A stretch of 64,000 bases of DNA from Neurospora crassa OR74A (lineage: Eukaryota; Ascomycota; Sordariomycetes; Sordariales; Sordariaceae), in the NCBI RefSeq assembly GCF_000182925.2, contig NC_026505.1:4774001-4838000 (forward strand), in the 5' to 3' direction. Position numbers and translations under genes: made by a program. This document shows, piece by piece, positions 34,763-47,583 of this stretch (positions within the stretch are counted from its first letter, which is position 1; every line of letters begins with the position of its first letter). Below the pieces are notes generated by a model. The model saw only the letters and a list, made by a program, of their open reading frames with translations. It did not search any database and was not told where the DNA came from.

Positions 34763-37700
34763 ATCTTGGTCGAGTCGCGGCGGGCAGGTGTCTGTCAGTC
34801 GGGTTGCAGGTCAGGGGCGGTGGAACTCCAAGGCGACTGCACTCGAGCCCGCACGTACACACGGCGGCGGCGGACGGGCGGTGCAGGCTTGGTTGGACTG
34901 GTGGTGGTAGTTCCCGTGCAGGTTGGTTTCTATGTCAACAACAAATGTCGGTCGGCCCACACCACTTGCAAAAGCAACAAACCCGGGAGCAAGGAAGGCG
35001 TTCGGACGAACGAGCGGACGGAAAACAGCAAAGCAAAGCAAACGCCTACAGCCCAAGGACCAGGACCCAAGCAAAAACCTTTGGACAGACAGACAGACAG
35101 ACAGACCTGGCGCAGCTGAAGATGGGATGGATCCAGACCACACCGAATTGGAGCTATAAGCCTGTATGAGGCATCCGAGGTGGAGCTGCAAAAATGGGGA
35201 ATCCGCTTCAGGTGCAGAAGGGGAGAGAGAGTGTGTGTGTGTGTGTTGGAGTCGGGTCGGGCAGAGAGAAACCGACGACAAGGACTTGTCTCGCTATTCG
35301 ATTCTCTCACCGGCCAGTATGATGGGATTGTCTGTTGCCCAGGCAGCCGTGTCGATGTACCTGTCTGACCTAGTTGTTCCTTTGCCGTCTCTCTGTTCTG
35401 GTCAAGGCCGGGGTTGTGGTAGGTAGATAGGTTTGGTTTGGCGCGAGTTGGTGAGCTTATGGGCGGCGGGCTCTTGCTGAACGGCGACTCAGGGAGGCTC
35501 AGGTTGTGTCTGTCGGTTTGAGGTTGCAGTGTATAGTGTTCCCGTCCCTTGTGTGTGGCTTTGTTGTTCAGTGGCTCCCTTCAGTCACCTCTCAGCTCTT
35601 GTTGAAAATGTCTGTGAGACGCAGGACGCGGGCGGGATCTCCCCAACCACCCAATTCCAACTAAACAAAGCAGCAAGAATCGGCCAGAGGTTTGAAGGGA
35701 TTGACAGGGGTGTTCTTGATATTCCCCGCAAAACAGCGTCGAGGTACTTTCAGGGAAAGGTAGCTTTCCTCCCGTTAAAGCTTCCGGTCAATCAAGGAAC
35801 AATGCGCACCACTTGCTACATCGTGTACTATGTACATACATGGAGACCATGGCATCGGGAAGTGCAAGGTGCAAGGTGCAAGGTGCTAATCTTTCTGGGA
35901 ACAAGAGGATTGACGCAACGGCCAAGTTGATGTGTGGTAGTAGTTAGTGTAGGTTGCCCTTGTTTGGTTGGAGAAGTTGGAGACCACAGTCACTAACACA
36001 ACCAGGATCAAATGCTGAGCAAGGGTCACCTTCCTAGGCAGCCCGGTGTTAGGGCAAGGGAATGTCTTTCAACTCGGGAGAATCTTCGACTGTCAAGCAA
36101 GTCAGCCGAACGTGTGGGTTCCGCCGCGTGGAGGTCGATCAACCGTATACACCTGCACTACACTACAACCAGTTTCCTTGAAAATAGACAAACAAGAAAC
36201 GAATCCCGCCCGTGCCTGTCGCTGATTTGCTCTCTCTGGAGCGATGCTCCGAGACGATTCGGCCTGCTCCGTATCTACATATTTTGATGCTTCTTCAAAG
36301 CCAAGCAGGTACGGCCAGCCCGGTCACTGCAAGTAATCGCTGTGGTAATGAGTTTTATGCGAGTGTACATGCAACCTACGTACATCCGTCCGGCCATCCC
36401 GCCATGCGCCCATTGATAAATACTAGCGCGCAACGCAAACAAGGAATACCTCCCCCGCAGAATCGAAACTCGAAGAGTACGATGGGACGAAACAGTCTCT
36501 AGCCTTCCGTTATTATTCTTCCATCCGTCCAAGCGAAAATGAACATTGTGACTAGATAAAAGACACGTATCTTTTCCACCTGCATCCCGTCTTGCAAGCC
36601 AACCAAACCCAACTTGAAGTACCTGCGATTTTCTTCGCAACCGCTGCATGCCTGCATCAGTCCCCGCACAGGCCAATATGATATCAAACTAACTGAAGAA
36701 AAAAGCCCCCTTTCGGGCGCGCTGATTTACTGGTGCTATTACTTTCTCAATGCAGTGAATCATCGTGGGGTTATGACGAAAGCGTTGAAAAAGTGGTTTC
36801 AGGATAGCCAGCGACTTGGCGCCAAGAGACACCGCTTGGCTACCAGAACAGGGCGAAGTAGAAAAGTTACGTATCTTTAGTCTACATAGAGGTAGCCCTA
36901 ATGATCGATATCGTCCAAGCGTCTGTCTATCCGTCGTCTGTCCATGTGTTCCAATGCCAAAACATCAAACACCGGAAAAACACCAAGTACCCAGAAATTC
37001 TGCATCAAGGGAGACAGGCTCCGCATGCACACTGCGCTGCACTGCGCACACAGGATCCGATTAGGTTGCAGTTGGTGTTTCGAATTGGAGCTCAGGCCCG
37101 GTCTCGTCCGAGCTATCATGCCGCGTGCTCGAATATGCAACACAAGAAAAAAAAAAAATCAAAGTCAGCAACGGCGCACTTGCGCAGCAGACGGCGCAGA
37201 GTCGCAGATGCAGAGCGGGTTGGAAGCAGAGGAAAGACTCGCGTGACTTGCAGACTAGGCCGGCCTGCTGCAAAAGCCACCTGAAGAAAAAAAAGTCCAA
37301 CCCACCATTCATGCCCATGCTCATGCCCTGCCCCCCCTTGTTCCCTTGCCGCTGCACATCGCACAATGCACAACAAACTGAGCCGCGTGCTCGGGGCGTC
37401 CATGTTCGATTATGCCTCAAGATGGCTGTGGGGGCTTGATGCATTGCCCAGTCCCGTCGCTAGTGTGGTCTTGTCTCACCTCATCTGCTGCAGTGCGCGC
37501 CCGTTGCTCGAGACGCGCTTCGGTAGGCCCCCAGCTCGATGCTGACTGGCCATAAGCGCGGGACCTTTGAGGGTGTTGCCATGGGAAACCACAGAAAACC
37601 ACCCCGGCCAGCATTCGTCGCATCGTCGCAGCATTCTCAGCGTCGCAGGCGTGTGAGGGCAGTGAGGCCAGTGTTTGGTTCTGTGTATCGCTCAGCTCAT

Positions 37701-38989
37701 CACTCAGCTTGGACTGAACGGAAGCATGAGAGCCCCACCTACCCAATCGAGAAAACTTGGCCAAGTTGTTGGATACAATAAATAGTTGGCGATGTGACGT
37801 TTGTCGCATCGGCACTGCATTCCTTGCTAGGGCGACTAGGAGCGTATCCATCTGGATTCAAGGAGAAATTACGCATGGCCTCCCGCAACCGTGTACTGCG
37901 ATTGGCTGAGTGTCTCGCACTGCCCTCAGCAGGCCGTTTCCAAGACTCAAGAGACTTGCGCTACCAGCAGGTACACCCAATGATCCAGAGACACACGGAA
38001 TGCAGGGCATAGCCTTTTCTCATCGCCATACTTCGAGGTATGTAAACCACGCACATCCCTCGCTCAGCCGCTTTGCGCAATTGCCCATTGTCGAACCAAA
38101 AGGGAGCACGCAGGATGGAGACGAGGCAACACTTCCACCGCCAGATACATACAGTTATTGCGATAGCCGCAATACGAGAAGCGAACGGGGGTCGACGACC
38201 ATCCGCGACTATCGCCAGCAGTAATCTCCGAGATCTGTGACAAGTGCCAGGTTACTTCAGCCCTGCGGTGCCCGACCTGCTACGGAAATGGCCCGTGCCC
38301 CCTCCCATTCGACAGCCGCTCGCACACCAGTGTACAAGTGACTAGCAGTTCCGGTCCTGGTTAGCCGAAAACCAAGGTTTAGATTAAACATTGAGCGCCC
38401 GCTTCCGCTGGCCATTCAGCCCAGTTCAAGGTCCTGTGCTGAGCCCGCCTGCAGCAGCGCACACACGAGTTGGATGTCCAGTTGACTTGCAGCTCCTCAA
38501 ACAACTAGACCTAGCACCTTACTAGGGACTTGATATTGAAGGAGGGACTTATACATATGTAGCGAGCTGGCCCTTCGTCCTCCCTCACTCCAGTCCGACC
38601 TGGCTCAACTTCGAAGCGGTTGTGTTCTGGGTACTCGTCAACAAGAAACATCAGACACCGTCTTTTTCTTCCCTTTTTCGTTTTCCCTTTATTTATCTGG
38701 ACGGACCCCAGCCGCCCGGGTTGCCCCCCTTTTTCGTCCACCCCACCATCCTTAATCTGCAGTCGATTTGCGGTCAGCGGCAGTTTCTAAGCGAAAAACA
38801 GGACTCCACCACGCCTCGCCCTGAACATCGCTGGACACGGACTGGACCACCACCAAAAGAGGTCACCTCCAACGGACCTACTTACTCCACCACCAGTGGT
38901 CGCCAGCGAGTGGTTGCGTAGGTAGTCGCGCGCACTTGACCTGCCGTCCATCGCGACTCGCGACAATCACCCTCCTGTAACTGAAAAAG
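34763..38989. other. Long divergent intergenic region, CYK3-like to GCK-III kinase
   Basis: 4.2 kb without a gene I can support. It holds simple repeats: AGAC units at about 35,085-35,105, GT units at about 35,230-35,245, and three GCAAGGT units at about 35,865-35,886. Poly-A and AAAAAAATC tracts lie near 37,145-37,160. Both flanking genes are transcribed away from it. Long 5' leaders or non-coding RNA are possible but not visible. Confidence 0.5.
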
Positions 38990-41798
38990 ATGGCCGACGA
39001 AGGAGTCGCCAACCACTACCAAGTGCTGGAAGAACTTGGCCGTAAGTCGCATCCCACTTCCCCATCCAGCCACCGGAAGAGCTGTGGAGGAGGGCAAAAA
39101 TGAAAATAAAAATAAAAATAAGAGGCTGACCCTTTTTTTGGTGTTCCAACACCCACAGGAGGCAGTTTTGGCGTCGTTTACAAGGGAATTGACAAGACCA
39201 CGGGCGAAACAGTGGCCATCAAGCATGTACGTTGTTGTCGCATTGGGCTGCATCGCATCGCATCGCATCACATCGCATTCCATGACAAGGAAGAACCAAG
39301 GAGTTCAGCCTCGAACAGCAAACTAACTGAACTTTTGCGCCCCCTCTAGATTGACCTCGAATCCAGCGAGGATGATATCCAGGAAATTCAACAAGAGATC
39401 TCGGTGCTCAGCACATGCGCCAGCTCTTACGTCACCCAATACAAGGCGAGCTTCTTGCGCGGCCACAAGCTATGGATCGTGATGGAATTTCTCGGGGGAG
39501 GTTCCTGTTTGGACCTCGTAAGTCTGGTCCCTTTGCTATTGCTGTCGCATACCATGTCTCTTTTCCCTGCTTGCTAAACAAGATTGTGTGCGCCAGCTCA
39601 AACCGGGAAACTTTAGCGAAGTACACATCGCCATCGTCTGCCGCGAACTCCTCCTCGGCCTCGATTACCTACACTCCGAAGGAAAAATCCATCGCGACAT
39701 CAAAGCCGCCAATGTCCTGCTCTCGGAAGCCGGAAAGGTCAAGCTCGCTGATTTTGGCGTTGCAGCGCAGTTGACACATATGAAGTCTCAACGCAATACC
39801 TTTGTCGGCACCCCGTTCTGGATGGCCCCCGAGGTCATCCAGCAGGCTGGCTACGACTTCAAGGCCGACATCTGGTCGCTCGGTATCACTGCCATCGAAC
39901 TGGCTGTCGGCGAGCCTCCATATGCGAATATCCACCCGATGAAGGTCCTTTTTCAGATTCCCAAAAACCCACCACCACGACTGGAGGGCAAGTTCAGCAG
40001 AGAGTTCAAGGACTTTGTCGCTCATTGTCTGATCAAAGACCCTGCCCAGCGCCCGACAGCTAGAGACCTACTCAGGCATCGATTTATCCGCACAGCTGGA
40101 AGGGTCGAGGCGCTGCAGGAACTGATCGAGCGCAAGCAGATGTGGGACGCCAAGCAGGACCGCGTCAAGCTTCCCGTCTTTTACCAGGAAACCCTTCACA
40201 CCATGAGCCCCAAGGACGATGATGACGAGTGGGTGTTTGATACGATCAAGTCGGTTGCGCTACCCAAGAACCTTTTGAACGTCAGCACTACTCCCACAAA
40301 ATCCAGGGATCCATCAAGGGTTCGGGAGACTGAAGAAGGCATGCGAAGAATGGAAGTCAGAGATGGTCCCCTGCAGCCCTCTACCCCTCAGACGGTAAGG
40401 AAAGCAACAGTACGGCGACAGCCATCGGCCGCGGCCGCCCACCAGCAACGGCGACTTTCCACCTCGACTGGCTCACCACGCCCACCTGTCGCAGCAGCAA
40501 AGAGGCCCCTTCAGACGGATATGTCCTTCGGCAACTCGGGTTCGACGATGCGACTCTTTCGTCGTGTACCTTGTGAGCACGAGGGTCCAAAAATTCACCA
40601 GGAACAGCCCCAAGAGGTGGTCAATGACGAGAACCGACCTCCCTCCGCGATGCAGGCGCCTATCGAGCCCACTAGCAAGGAAGCACTGCTCGGTCGTCGC
40701 CTTTATCACAAGGCCATTGAGCCTGCTCTCGACGAGCTTCATGCGCAAACCGGTCCATCAACCAAGCGTGAGGCCCTGGCTAATCTGTCCGATGCCTTTG
40801 CCCACCTCGACTCGGTGGACCCTGAAGGAGCCTATCACCTTCTCAGACACCTCCTTTGCTCAATATCACAGGATAACCGGCTCAGTGCAGCACTACTGAA
40901 CGCCAGCAAGATCTCGCCCGGTCAGCACCTTCATAGAAAATCTGTAGACGGCACACCGCAGAGCAAGAATCGCGACCTCAGCCAACGGCCATCGACATCA
41001 GCCGGTGTCACTCAAAACCACAATATCCCACAGACTCCATCGCGCTCCCCACAGAAGCCGATGCTTTCTGCTAGTCCGACAAAACTGATAACCAGCCAGC
41101 TGAACACGCCCTTGGCCAGCCCTAGACCAAGGCGGGAGAGTGTCGTAGCAGCGCCCATGTCCACACCGAAGCCCACCGCAGAAAGGACGAGTAGCAATAG
41201 CAGCAGCAGCAGCAGCAGCAGCAGCAGGCCGTCTTCCGTAATGGCAACAGCCCCAGGAACCCCTATTAAGCAAATACAGCAGCCTCAACTAATACAATCA
41301 ACCCCCTCACCTCAAAAGAAGGAGCCCCAGCTCTTGCAGCAACATTCCGCCCCGTTACTTCAAAAAAAGGAAAACCCGCCGTCCCTTCAACAACAACTCT
41401 CGCACCCGGTCCTCCAGCAAGAGAAGCAGCGAAGAGAAACCAGCTCGCAACAGCTTGCCCAGCAGCTACAACAGCAACAGCAGGCCCAGTTACAGCAAGC
41501 CGCCCACAGACGAAAGGAGTCTTCCAACTCGTCCTCTCATCAACTTCCACCACCCCAGCACCATCAACGAAGAGAGTCATCGCAGTCGTCCCATGCCAGC
41601 AGCCGATCCCCCGAGAAGCAGGAGCGCGTAAGGGAGAGCAGCAGCAGAGAGCTGCGCGAGCGGGCGGTGCTCGAGGCAAAGTACCCGGGCCAGCCGGCGG
41701 TGGCGGGCATGGAGCACTGCAAGGCACTGTCGGATTTGCTGTATGCGAGGTGGACGGATGGATTGCAGCATCGGTGGGGACCCGTTGCGGGATCTTAG
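38990..41798 (+). CDS. Ste20-type germinal-centre kinase (GCK-III)
   Basis: A serine/threonine kinase of the Sid1/Nak1/MST3 group, which in fungi works in septation and polarity networks. Exons are 38990-39041, 39159-39226, 39350-39517 and 39597-41798, all in phase, encoding 829 residues. The kinase domain is amino-terminal: glycine loop GRGSFG (17-22), VAIKH with Lys39, catalytic [11 protein letters not shown] (Asp130), DFG (148-150), and the GCK-type activation segment [10 protein letters not shown] (166-175). [16 protein letters not shown] is typical of GCK-III. The remaining roughly 500 residues are disordered, with poly-Ser and Gln-rich runs. They end in a short conserved-looking [13 protein letters not shown] helix. 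I cannot tell which of the fungal paralogues (MST-1, POD-6 or SID-1 type) it is. Confidence 0.93.
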
Positions 41799-42052
41799 TG
41801 AGGCGATGAAAAGGCCTGGGTCGGGAAGTGAAGAGAGGTGAAGAGGAGGTAAAGAGGCGAGCAAAACGACCATTAAGAGTGCGCAAAGCCAAACACTCGG
41901 CTCAAGATGAGGGGAAGAGCAGAGGAAAGGGGGAGAAGAGATACCATTATTTTCTTGTTCGTGTCTTATTATTATTGTCTGAACTCTTTTTTTTTCCCCT
42001 CGGTTGTGGTGGACAGATGGATTACGAGCGTCATTCAGCATTTGATCATATG

Positions 42053-42118
<66 letters not shown>

Positions 42119-43789
42119 ACAGCATTGGTTGGTGGCCAAGCATAAAAGGAAGAGAGACGACGAAAGGGAAAGAGCTTTTTTCTTTTCTTTCTCATCATAT
42201 GTTCCTCTTGCGGCACGGCATATTCCTTTTTTTTTCATTCTACTTCACTTCTTTCTTGCTTATTACGCAACTGGCTGGGGCTTTGTTTTCTGTTCTGTTC
42301 AAGGGATACCAATTATCGTTTTACATCATTCGGGGTTTAAAAGGGAAGAATGGAGAGAGAGAAACCGGTTCTGGAACGTGGAACCTGAGGATAGTGGCTG
42401 CGGCGGCGGTTAGGTTAGATAGGGGGCGGTTGGTTGGAACGGTAGGATGGGTGATTTATTCGAGTTGGGTGACTGATCACCAACTTAAACTTCTACCATG
42501 GGCCGCCCCGATTGGTGAATCAGGGGAGCAAAGAATCAAATGATACAAATCAACGAAAGGGATTTCGGGTTGTTGATACATTCATCTTTACATCCTTCAC
42601 TTGCATGGCAGTAATTCTGGTGTAGTCGATGGGTCAATATACATCCTGTATCGCCAAACCGTATTCCTGCGTCTCTTCGGCTCTGTTTTCTTCCTTAGCA
42701 AGGGGGTTGAGGATGTCTACAAACCGCCAAGTGACAGACAACAAAATACTTGCAAATGGCAGTAATGGGATTTCTGTCCGTCTTACGCAGTATGGGTTCG
42801 TGTCTCAGAACAACCGATTTCCCCCATGTGTTGCCATGGTGATCGATGCAGCAACTGCATTTGTGGATCCCGGGGATTGGAGCGGGTGCTGTACAGTACT
42901 GCTACCCTCGGTCACGTCCCATCGAAAGCCTCCGAGCCTTCGTATTGTATCTTTTGACATTCTTTCCGGTCACTCTGTGTTGTTAAAGGAGGGTGAGTTG
43001 AGGTGAGTCAGCACTAACACCATACCTTTGGTTTCCGTTTTAGGAAGGTGTTGGTGGTTTCACATTTTTCCGGTTTGTATATTTAGTGAATTTGAATCAC
43101 CGACCACCTGGTTCCTTGCATGGATTCCTTGCAACAGATGCCGAAGTTGAACGATGTTTGTTCCGGTAGTAGGTAATAGTGAGACATGATGAGGAAAAGT
43201 GTTTGGAACTATTCCCGGTTTTCGGACGCAAGACATAGGCCTATCTAAGACACCAAGGTGGAGAGGTGTTTTGATCGGGAACGTTCTGCTTTCTCTCTCT
43301 TCGCACATTATTGGAGTTGAAGAATTGAATCGCCATGTGGACTCAAAACGGCCCTTGTTGCGTACTTGCGTCATCAGGTACCGCCCCGCAAAACTTTCCA
43401 GGGGGGAGGGCGGATTGAAACGACAGACCTTCTGGCCCAACATCGCCGAGCTCTCTAAACTGTCAGGTGCAAGTGGGAACTGTTCCGTTTTTCGCATCAC
43501 CCAACATTTGCCGCTTGCCGCTTGCCGCTATCACCCCCTCATTCCATCCATTTTCCCCCTCACTCCCCAAATCAAGTTCGATTTTTTTTTTTTCCCTTCC
43601 CACCAACACCATAGTACATCCCTTCACATTGTCAACAACACGAACTTAAGGGTAAACACAGTGGAAAGAGCCAACCAGAAACCATATCTCTCACTCGAGA
43701 GAGCCAACATAACAAACCTTCCACCAACAACCCAACCCGTTCATCGAACCATCAGCCACACGCACACAAGAAAAAAAAAAAAAAAAACA
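41799..43789. other. Intergenic region, kinase to CAF16-like gene
   Basis: No gene is supported. It contains a 62-base poly-T run at 42,055-42,116 and many T-rich tracts, then the CAF16 promoter with a TGAGTCA site at 43,004-43,010. Just before the start codon there is a CA- and A-rich leader (poly-A at 43,771-43,787). Confidence 0.5.
42055..42116. repeat. Poly-T homopolymer, 62 bases
   Basis: An uninterrupted T run about 260 bp beyond the kinase stop codon. It creates spurious poly-Phe and poly-Lys open frames. The length may be an assembly estimate. Confidence 0.95.
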
Positions 43790-44683
43790 ATGGCCTCCCA
43801 ACCAGCCCCCCCAACAGTGGAAACCTTCAACCTCACCTACAGCTTTCCCGACCGCTCCAACGGCGTCTCGGACATTACCCTCTCCCTCCCGCCTCGCTCA
43901 CGCACGCTCCTGATTGGCGCCAACGGTGCCGGCAAAACCACCTTGCTTCGCCTGTTGGCCGGCAAGCGTCTCGCGCCCGCCAACACCATCAAAGTGTCGG
44001 GCGTTGACCCGTTCAAGGAAGGTCTGGAGGGCGTCACCTACTTGGGGTTGGAATGGGTCCTCAACGCGATTGTGCGCACGGACATTGGTGTCGTTGAGCT
44101 GCTGCGGTCAGTGGGCGGCGATGCTTATCCCGAGAGAAGGGATGAATTGGTGTCGGTGCTGGATATCGACACCAACTGGCGAATGCACGCCGTGTCGGAC
44201 GGAGAACGCCGCAGGGTGCAGCTGGCAATGGGCTTGATCCGGCCCTGGACGGTGCTGTTGCTGGACGAAATCACCGTCGACTTGGATGTCTGGTCCCGGG
44301 CGCAGTTTCTAGGGTGGCTGAGACGGGAGACGGAGACGAGAGAGTGCACGGTTGTGTACGCGACGCACATCCTGGACAACTTGGCCAGTTGGCCGACGCA
44401 CCTGGTGCACATGCACTTGGGCACTGTGAAGGGGTGGGGGAAGGCGGAGGAGATGTTGAAGGAGGTCGAGGATGGGAAGAATGTGATTGAAGGCGTGACG
44501 GGAAATAGTAGGCTGGGAGAGCTGGTGTTGAGGTGGTTGAGGGATGATTTGAAGGAGAGAGGGCCGAGAAGCCAGCACAGGAGGGGACCGGAGGGGTTGA
44601 GTTATAACAGCCCGGGCTTGGGCGGTTATGGGTTGGAGGCGAAGACGAATCAACAGGCTACGGATGGGCCTAGCTGCAACTGA
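43790..44683 (+). CDS. CAF16: CAF16-like ABC ATPase (CCR4-NOT-associated)
   Basis: A soluble ABC protein with one nucleotide-binding domain and no membrane segments. Yeast Caf16 associates with the CCR4-NOT complex. The single exon encodes 297 residues. Walker A is GANGAGKTT (43-51), the signature is VSDGERRRVQ (135-144) instead of LSGGQ, and Walker B is VLLLDE (155-160); the H-loop histidine is in VVYATHIL. The deviating signature is shared by the Caf16 family as I know it. The ATG at 43790 was chosen because the domain starts directly after it; the open frame upstream is leader. The carboxy-terminal 40 residues are Gly/Ser/Arg-rich. It converges on GRX5, 450 bp away. Confidence 0.92.
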   Translation: MASQPAPPTVETFNLTYSFPDRSNGVSDITLSLPPRSRTLLIGANGAGKTTLLRLLAGKRLAPANTIKVSGVDPFKEGLEGVTYLGLEWVLNAIVRTDIGVVELLRSVGGDAYPERRDELVSVLDIDTNWRMHAVSDGERRRVQLAMGLIRPWTVLLLDEITVDLDVWSRAQFLGWLRRETETRECTVVYATHILDNLASWPTHLVHMHLGTVKGWGKAEEMLKEVEDGKNVIEGVTGNSRLGELVLRWLRDDLKERGPRSQHRRGPEGLSYNSPGLGGYGLEAKTNQQATDGPSCN

Positions 44684-45131
44684 GATGGGGACAGTAACTG
44701 AAAGGAGGGGGGAGGAGAAGAGAGAGTTCAACATGGCTGAGGGGTTTGTTTTGTTTTGTGTTTTTCTGTTTTCTTTGTGTGCATGAGGAAAAGGGAGCTT
44801 TAACATGATACCCAGGCGGCATTTAACATGGCGTTTTCAACACATCATAGACGGGTATAGGTCGAGATACTTTTGAGGGAATCTGTCTCACATGTACTTT
44901 ACATGTCATCATCTGCTGTTATCTGGTTTCCCAATGTCCTGATGAATTTCCAGAGAAGCACTTCCACGTCGCTTTTCAGTATTGCAAAGAGTAAACACAT
45001 ATCGTACAGTCTAGGCATGCGATCCCAATCGTCTATCAAATGGTATCAGTACAAGTACAATGGCTTCATGAATCACTCATTTCCTCCACGCATAGCCAAA
45101 AGCTGCATCCGCATCCGCCGCTTCATTTCTT

Positions 45132-45803
45132 TTACTCCTTCTTCTCGGTCTGCTCCTCAGCAGCACCCTCCTCGCCCTTGACCAAAACATCCTTCTCTTC
45201 GAGAAGCTTGGCAAGCTCGCCGTTCTGGTGCATCGAGACAATGATATCGCAACCGCCGACGAACTCCTTGTCGATGTAAAGCTGAGGAATGGTGGGCCAG
45301 TCGCTGTACTCCTTGATGCCTATATATGCATGATGATGCGCGGTGCACGCCCACTTGTGTCAGCATTTCTGTCCTTGTCTACTTTTCCCATTTTTCTTGT
45401 CCCAACTGGTTGTGTAACATACCCTGCCTCAACTCGGCATCCTCCAAAACGTTAAAAGCAGCAAACTTGTTGGGATCAACGCCCTGCAGACCCAGAACCT
45501 GGATGCTGGCGCGCGAGAAGCCGCACTGGGGGGTTTCGGGGGTGCCCTTCATGAAGAGGACGACGGGCGCGGAGGCGACGGCCTTGTCGATGGCCTGGCG
45601 GGTCGCATCGGACAGGAAGCGGTTCTGGTAGAAGAGGACGGGGCGGAAGGCGGAGGAGACGGCCTTGGGTGCAATGGCCGGCCGGGAGGCGGCGGCGAAG
45701 AGTTGCTGTTGTCAGGAGGAGGAGGATGTTAGTGCCGGTTACAACTTTGCGGGGTGACGGGACCTGGAGCGCTTACCCTCGAGAAAAGCGACCGGGTGAG
45801 CAT
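45132..45803 (-). CDS. GRX5: Mitochondrial monothiol glutaredoxin
   Basis: Grx5 passes [2Fe-2S] clusters from the scaffold to targets in the mitochondrial matrix. Exons are 45803-45777, 45705-45423 and 45319-45132, in phase, giving 165 residues. The first 30-40 residues ([18 protein letters not shown]) are basic, hydroxylated and lack acidic residues, as in a matrix-targeting presequence. Family motifs are [15 protein letters not shown] with the single active Cys70, TIPQLYI, and GGCDI for glutathione binding. The end is a charged, Glu-rich tail. The nine-codon first exon is needed to supply the ATG and keeps phase. Confidence 0.95.
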
Positions 45804-47583
45804 TTTGAAAGGTAAGGCGCGGTGCTGGCTACTAGAGAGTGACAAGATGTTTGGCGCAAAGACAGACAAAAATTCACAGCGATGCGGACGGATGGCGATT
45901 GTCGGCGGCAGCGGCAGTGGAAGAAGCGTTATCACGACTTTTTAGCGGCCACTAACTGGAGCTTTCCAATGTACCCGACCTTGATGATGTAAAGCGCTTT
46001 CCGCTAGCTCCTGAAAGAGGGTTAGGGTTGTGCTCTGCGATCCGTTTTGCACCTTTAGTCTTTGGATCATTTGTCAGCTTCGAGGTAGAGGAAGCATCTA
46101 CATTTTCCTCTCATCATCCATCATCCATATGCCCACAGCTCATTATAACGGCATTGTTGTTTCCAATACGCTCTCGAGACTTTGACGATTGAAAGTCAGA
46201 ATTAGTAATACTCACGGAGTCTGGCACATCCACGCATCCATCGGAGTTGAACCATCCAGACTCATACTGTCTGATACACTTCCCATCACCTTCCCGGCAC
46301 ATGATATTTCATGCTGGTTGTTCGTTAGATCTTATGGTGTCAAGAGTTATTGATCAACACATCATGTATTTTCGGTCGTCGAAGCTGTCTTGCGTATGTT
46401 GTATTGACATCGTGGGTTCGGTACTGCCATGTACTGAAGCACTTGCATCATGTGTTGCTTGCTTGGTACCAATCGCATCTTGGACTGCCGCAACATAGCT
46501 TTCTCAGATCTGCTCCTGTCATCCAAATCCTCGGGATTTGTCACTTTGGCGCATCAGCTACAAACGTTGAGAGTCTACATACCTCCTCCTCTTGTCCTTA
46601 CCCCGCATACCAAGCCCTCTCTCTCCACCTGCCCAGCTCCCCAACTTCCCCACAGGGCGGGCCGCGATCAGCCGCTAAACGGGAATGCGTTCACGGTGCA
46701 AATTGGTGACAGCACACCCTCACACCAGACACCCCGCCTCACAGGCCTGGGGCAACGTGAGCAGGAGAAGGGACGGAGCTTCAGTAGTCACCTCACCGCA
46801 TTCGTGTCACTGCGATAATGTTGCTCCCAAATCCACTTTGTCATATGGCCGTTTTCGAGTTTCGATTGCTGTTCAGCTCTTTTGATCAATGTCCCCAAAA
46901 TAAACTGAGATGTTCTGGATGAAGAAGCGGAAAAGGATGTCTGATGATGTTTACTGCACATCACGATAGCTTCAGCTTTTGAAAAGTCCTGGAGAGCCGT
47001 AACCTTATGAGGAATCTCAGCGGGAACTGAAAAAATCACACTTAGTGCAGTGTCTTGGTCGGATATCCCAATTGCATGGTCTTGCAAACAGTCATAAACA
47101 AACCAGAAAGAGTCAAAACAATACTGCACCATCTCCGTTCCCGTTCATCCTATGACCCCACACATCCAACGTAGCATGATCCGAGTTCCCCATACCCTAA
47201 AGTCCCGAATACCGGCCTCATAAGTGGTCGGATACCTCTTATGTCTCCTTTTCGTTTCATCCTTTCTAGTCGACCTTGCTGTTGCTGCTGTTGCTACAAA
47301 TACTACCAAGGCTAACCACCACCACCACCAGTCACATTGACCCCTGAGCTCATTCGCCATTTACTGGGTGTCTCTTTTTCCAACCAACCTGCGCCATTCG
47401 CAAACAGAACAATAATCGGGGAATCGGAAACTTGAACCGGCTGGGTGAATAGTGTTTGTGCGTGGATCGGTCCGTTGCCGTGTAACCGTTTCATATTCCC
47501 AAAGGCACGATTACTGGCCGAAGTTATTCGAGAGGTACCTTCCAGAACATCGAAAGATTGGAAGGTTTAAGGAAGGAATCAGT
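45804..47583. other. Divergent intergenic region, GRX5 to CoA-transferase gene
   Basis: 1.8 kb with no gene that I can support. Open frames here are short and lack recognisable motifs. A short GTT/GCT-rich and CCA-repeat patch lies near 47,277-47,335. Confidence 0.5.

Noticed and set aside
41577-42413. Open frames with long poly-Lys or poly-Phe tracts
   Set aside because: Artefacts of the poly-T homopolymer; no conserved sequence on either side.
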